Source: an uncultured Rhodanobacteraceae bacterium
GTDB lineage: Bacteria; Pseudomonadota; Gammaproteobacteria; Xanthomonadales; SZUA-5
Assembly: GCA_937928755.1 (NCBI GenBank)
Contig: CALEZI010000118.1
Span: 1-63,837 of the forward strand
Direction of reading: 5' to 3'
Length of the DNA: 63,837 nt
The notes under the pieces were generated by a model, which saw only the letters and a program-made list of their open reading frames with translations, was not told the origin of the DNA and did no database searches. The position numbers and the translations under genes are program-made. This document shows positions 63,116 through 63,837 of the stretch, in pieces (position 1 is the first letter of the stretch; each line of letters begins with the position of its first letter).

Positions 63116-63351
63116 CCCTGATAGTTGTCTCGACTTCGCGCTTCCGCAAGGACTACAAACGCGAGGCCGCAAACCCCAAGCGCAACATCGGCGACCTGCA
63201 GACTGTCGTGCGCGCGCTGGCCAATGGCGACACGCTGCCGCCGAGCAATCGCGACCACAAGTTGCAAGGCAGACGGAGCGACTGCCGCGAGTGCCACGTG
63301 ACCGGCGACTGGCTGCTGATCTACCGGCTTGACGGTGACGAACTGCAATAG
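63112..63351 (+). pseudogene. yafQ: YafQ-family toxin cut short by a TAG codon
   Basis: The start overlaps dinJ. LIVVSTSRFRKDYKREAANP, RDHKLQG...CRECHVTGDWLLIY is the YafQ ribosome-dependent RNase fold. Codon 80 is TAG (63349-63351); without it the frame continues IRTGTHAELFGT to a TGA at 63388-63390, giving 92 residues, a usual YafQ length. The lost piece holds the conserved His of GTH and the following Phe needed for mRNA cleavage. The toxin is probably inactive unless the TAG is read through. Confidence 0.85.
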
Positions 63352-63390
63352 ATCCGCACCGGGACGCATGCGGAATTGTTCGGCACCTGA

Positions 63391-63624
63391 TCGGGCCGTG
63401 GCCTTGGTGCCGCCGCAGCGCACGCCTGAGGCATCCCTCGCGCTACCCGGCACCAGCGCACCCCTTACGGGCACCTGCGCGCTCACACGCTGCCGTCTGC
63501 GATCCGTCTGCTATGGCAAGGGTGTAGTCGGAAAGCAGGCCATGCATTCGATCCGCGAACGGATCATCGGGCCGCGGGTTACGCTTTCAGCCGCCCGACA
63601 AATTCTTGATTTATCAGGAATAAG
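63391..63624. other. Intergenic stretch inside the repeat-bounded segment
   Basis: About 230 bp between the yafQ frame and the second tRNA-like repeat. I recognise no gene, promoter or RNA in it. Confidence 0.45.
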
Positions 63625-63837
63625 TGGTGGCCGGGGACGGAATCGAACCGCCGACACGGGGGTGAGGTGATGCGCGCTTTCGGCGGCATCGCCGCCGGCA
63701 TCACCGAACGCCAGACAGCTGCGCTGGCTGGCGGGGAATCCCCGTCCGCAACTTGTGCATCACGTTGAAATATCGAAGGAAATGGTGGCCGGGGACGGAA
63801 TCGAACCGCCGACACGGGGGTGAGGTGATGCGCGCTT
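63625..63837 (-). repeat. 158-bp tandem unit with tRNA-Phe 3'-end repeats 2 and 3
   Basis: The 35-bp tRNA-Phe 3' fragment recurs at 63625-63659 and 63783-63817. In these two copies the next 20 bp are also identical (GGGTGAGGTGATGCGCGCTT), to the window end, giving at least 55 bp of identity and a 158-bp period. Between them is a GC-rich inverted repeat around GGCGGCATCGCCGCCG. Tandem copies may continue beyond the window toward an intact tRNA-Phe. Confidence 0.82.

Overview
The window reads as chromosomal DNA of a GC-rich gammaproteobacterium, most likely a Xanthomonadales/Lysobacterales (Rhodanobacteraceae-like) organism. This rests on the proteome type: multi-domain secreted peptidases, a CSLREA beta-helix protein, TonB receptors, an ECF sigma/Ser-Thr kinase pair, WS/DGAT, DUF1501/DUF1800, and membrane TolB-like/TPR proteins that start with a LKRRNVIRM motif. 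No rRNA gene, complete tRNA, IS element or CRISPR array was found.

Layout. 1-11.6 kb (minus): two very large secreted peptidases, an S8 subtilase running off the left edge and an M36 fungalysin-type metallopeptidase. 12.1-14.4 kb (plus): a wax-ester synthase/DGAT overlapping an alpha/beta-hydrolase. 14.5-16.1 kb: a scar where a plus-strand CSLREA beta-helix gene and a minus-strand TonB receptor gene are both cut off at one point. 16.1-22.2 kb (minus): ECF-type sigma factors and a 1438-residue membrane Ser/Thr kinase translationally coupled to the truncated receptor. 22.3-26.4 kb (plus): a tightly overlapping molybdoenzyme operon (XdhC, MobA-like, IorA, IorB). 26.5-30.9 kb: a periplasmic DUF3857/transglutaminase protein and a Sel1-repeat protein. 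31-44.1 kb: DUF1501/DUF1800 pair, glgC, ChaN-like, M14 carboxypeptidase, alpha/beta hydrolases including a haloalkane dehalogenase homologue, DUF3597, TfoX, a metzincin, DUF2785 and HdeA-like genes.

44.7-59.7 kb is the striking part. All but one gene lie on the minus strand. Five type II toxin-antitoxin modules (PIN-domain toxins with Phd, VapB/RHH or AbrB antitoxins) are each followed at once by a gene, or the remains of a gene, for a membrane-anchored TolB-like/TPR protein. In three cases the upstream TA-module ORF's stop codon overlaps the TPR start codon (GTGA or ATGA). Four TPR genes look intact, one is a pseudogene, and two survive only as the first 14-18 codons. The 5' ends are conserved while the 3' ends diverge, which suggests recombination between copies or insertion of TA cassettes next to a fixed site.

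59.8-63.8 kb: an amidase whose C-terminus is replaced by antisense sequence of the convergent neighbour. Then come three direct repeats of a tRNA-Phe 3' end (attachment-site-like), the first two bracketing a dinJ-yafQ module whose toxin carries a premature TAG. Gene-fusing deletion scars recur at about 14.97, 51.4, 56.0 and 61.3 kb and are a theme of the window; whether they are biological or assembly artefacts can be settled from reads.
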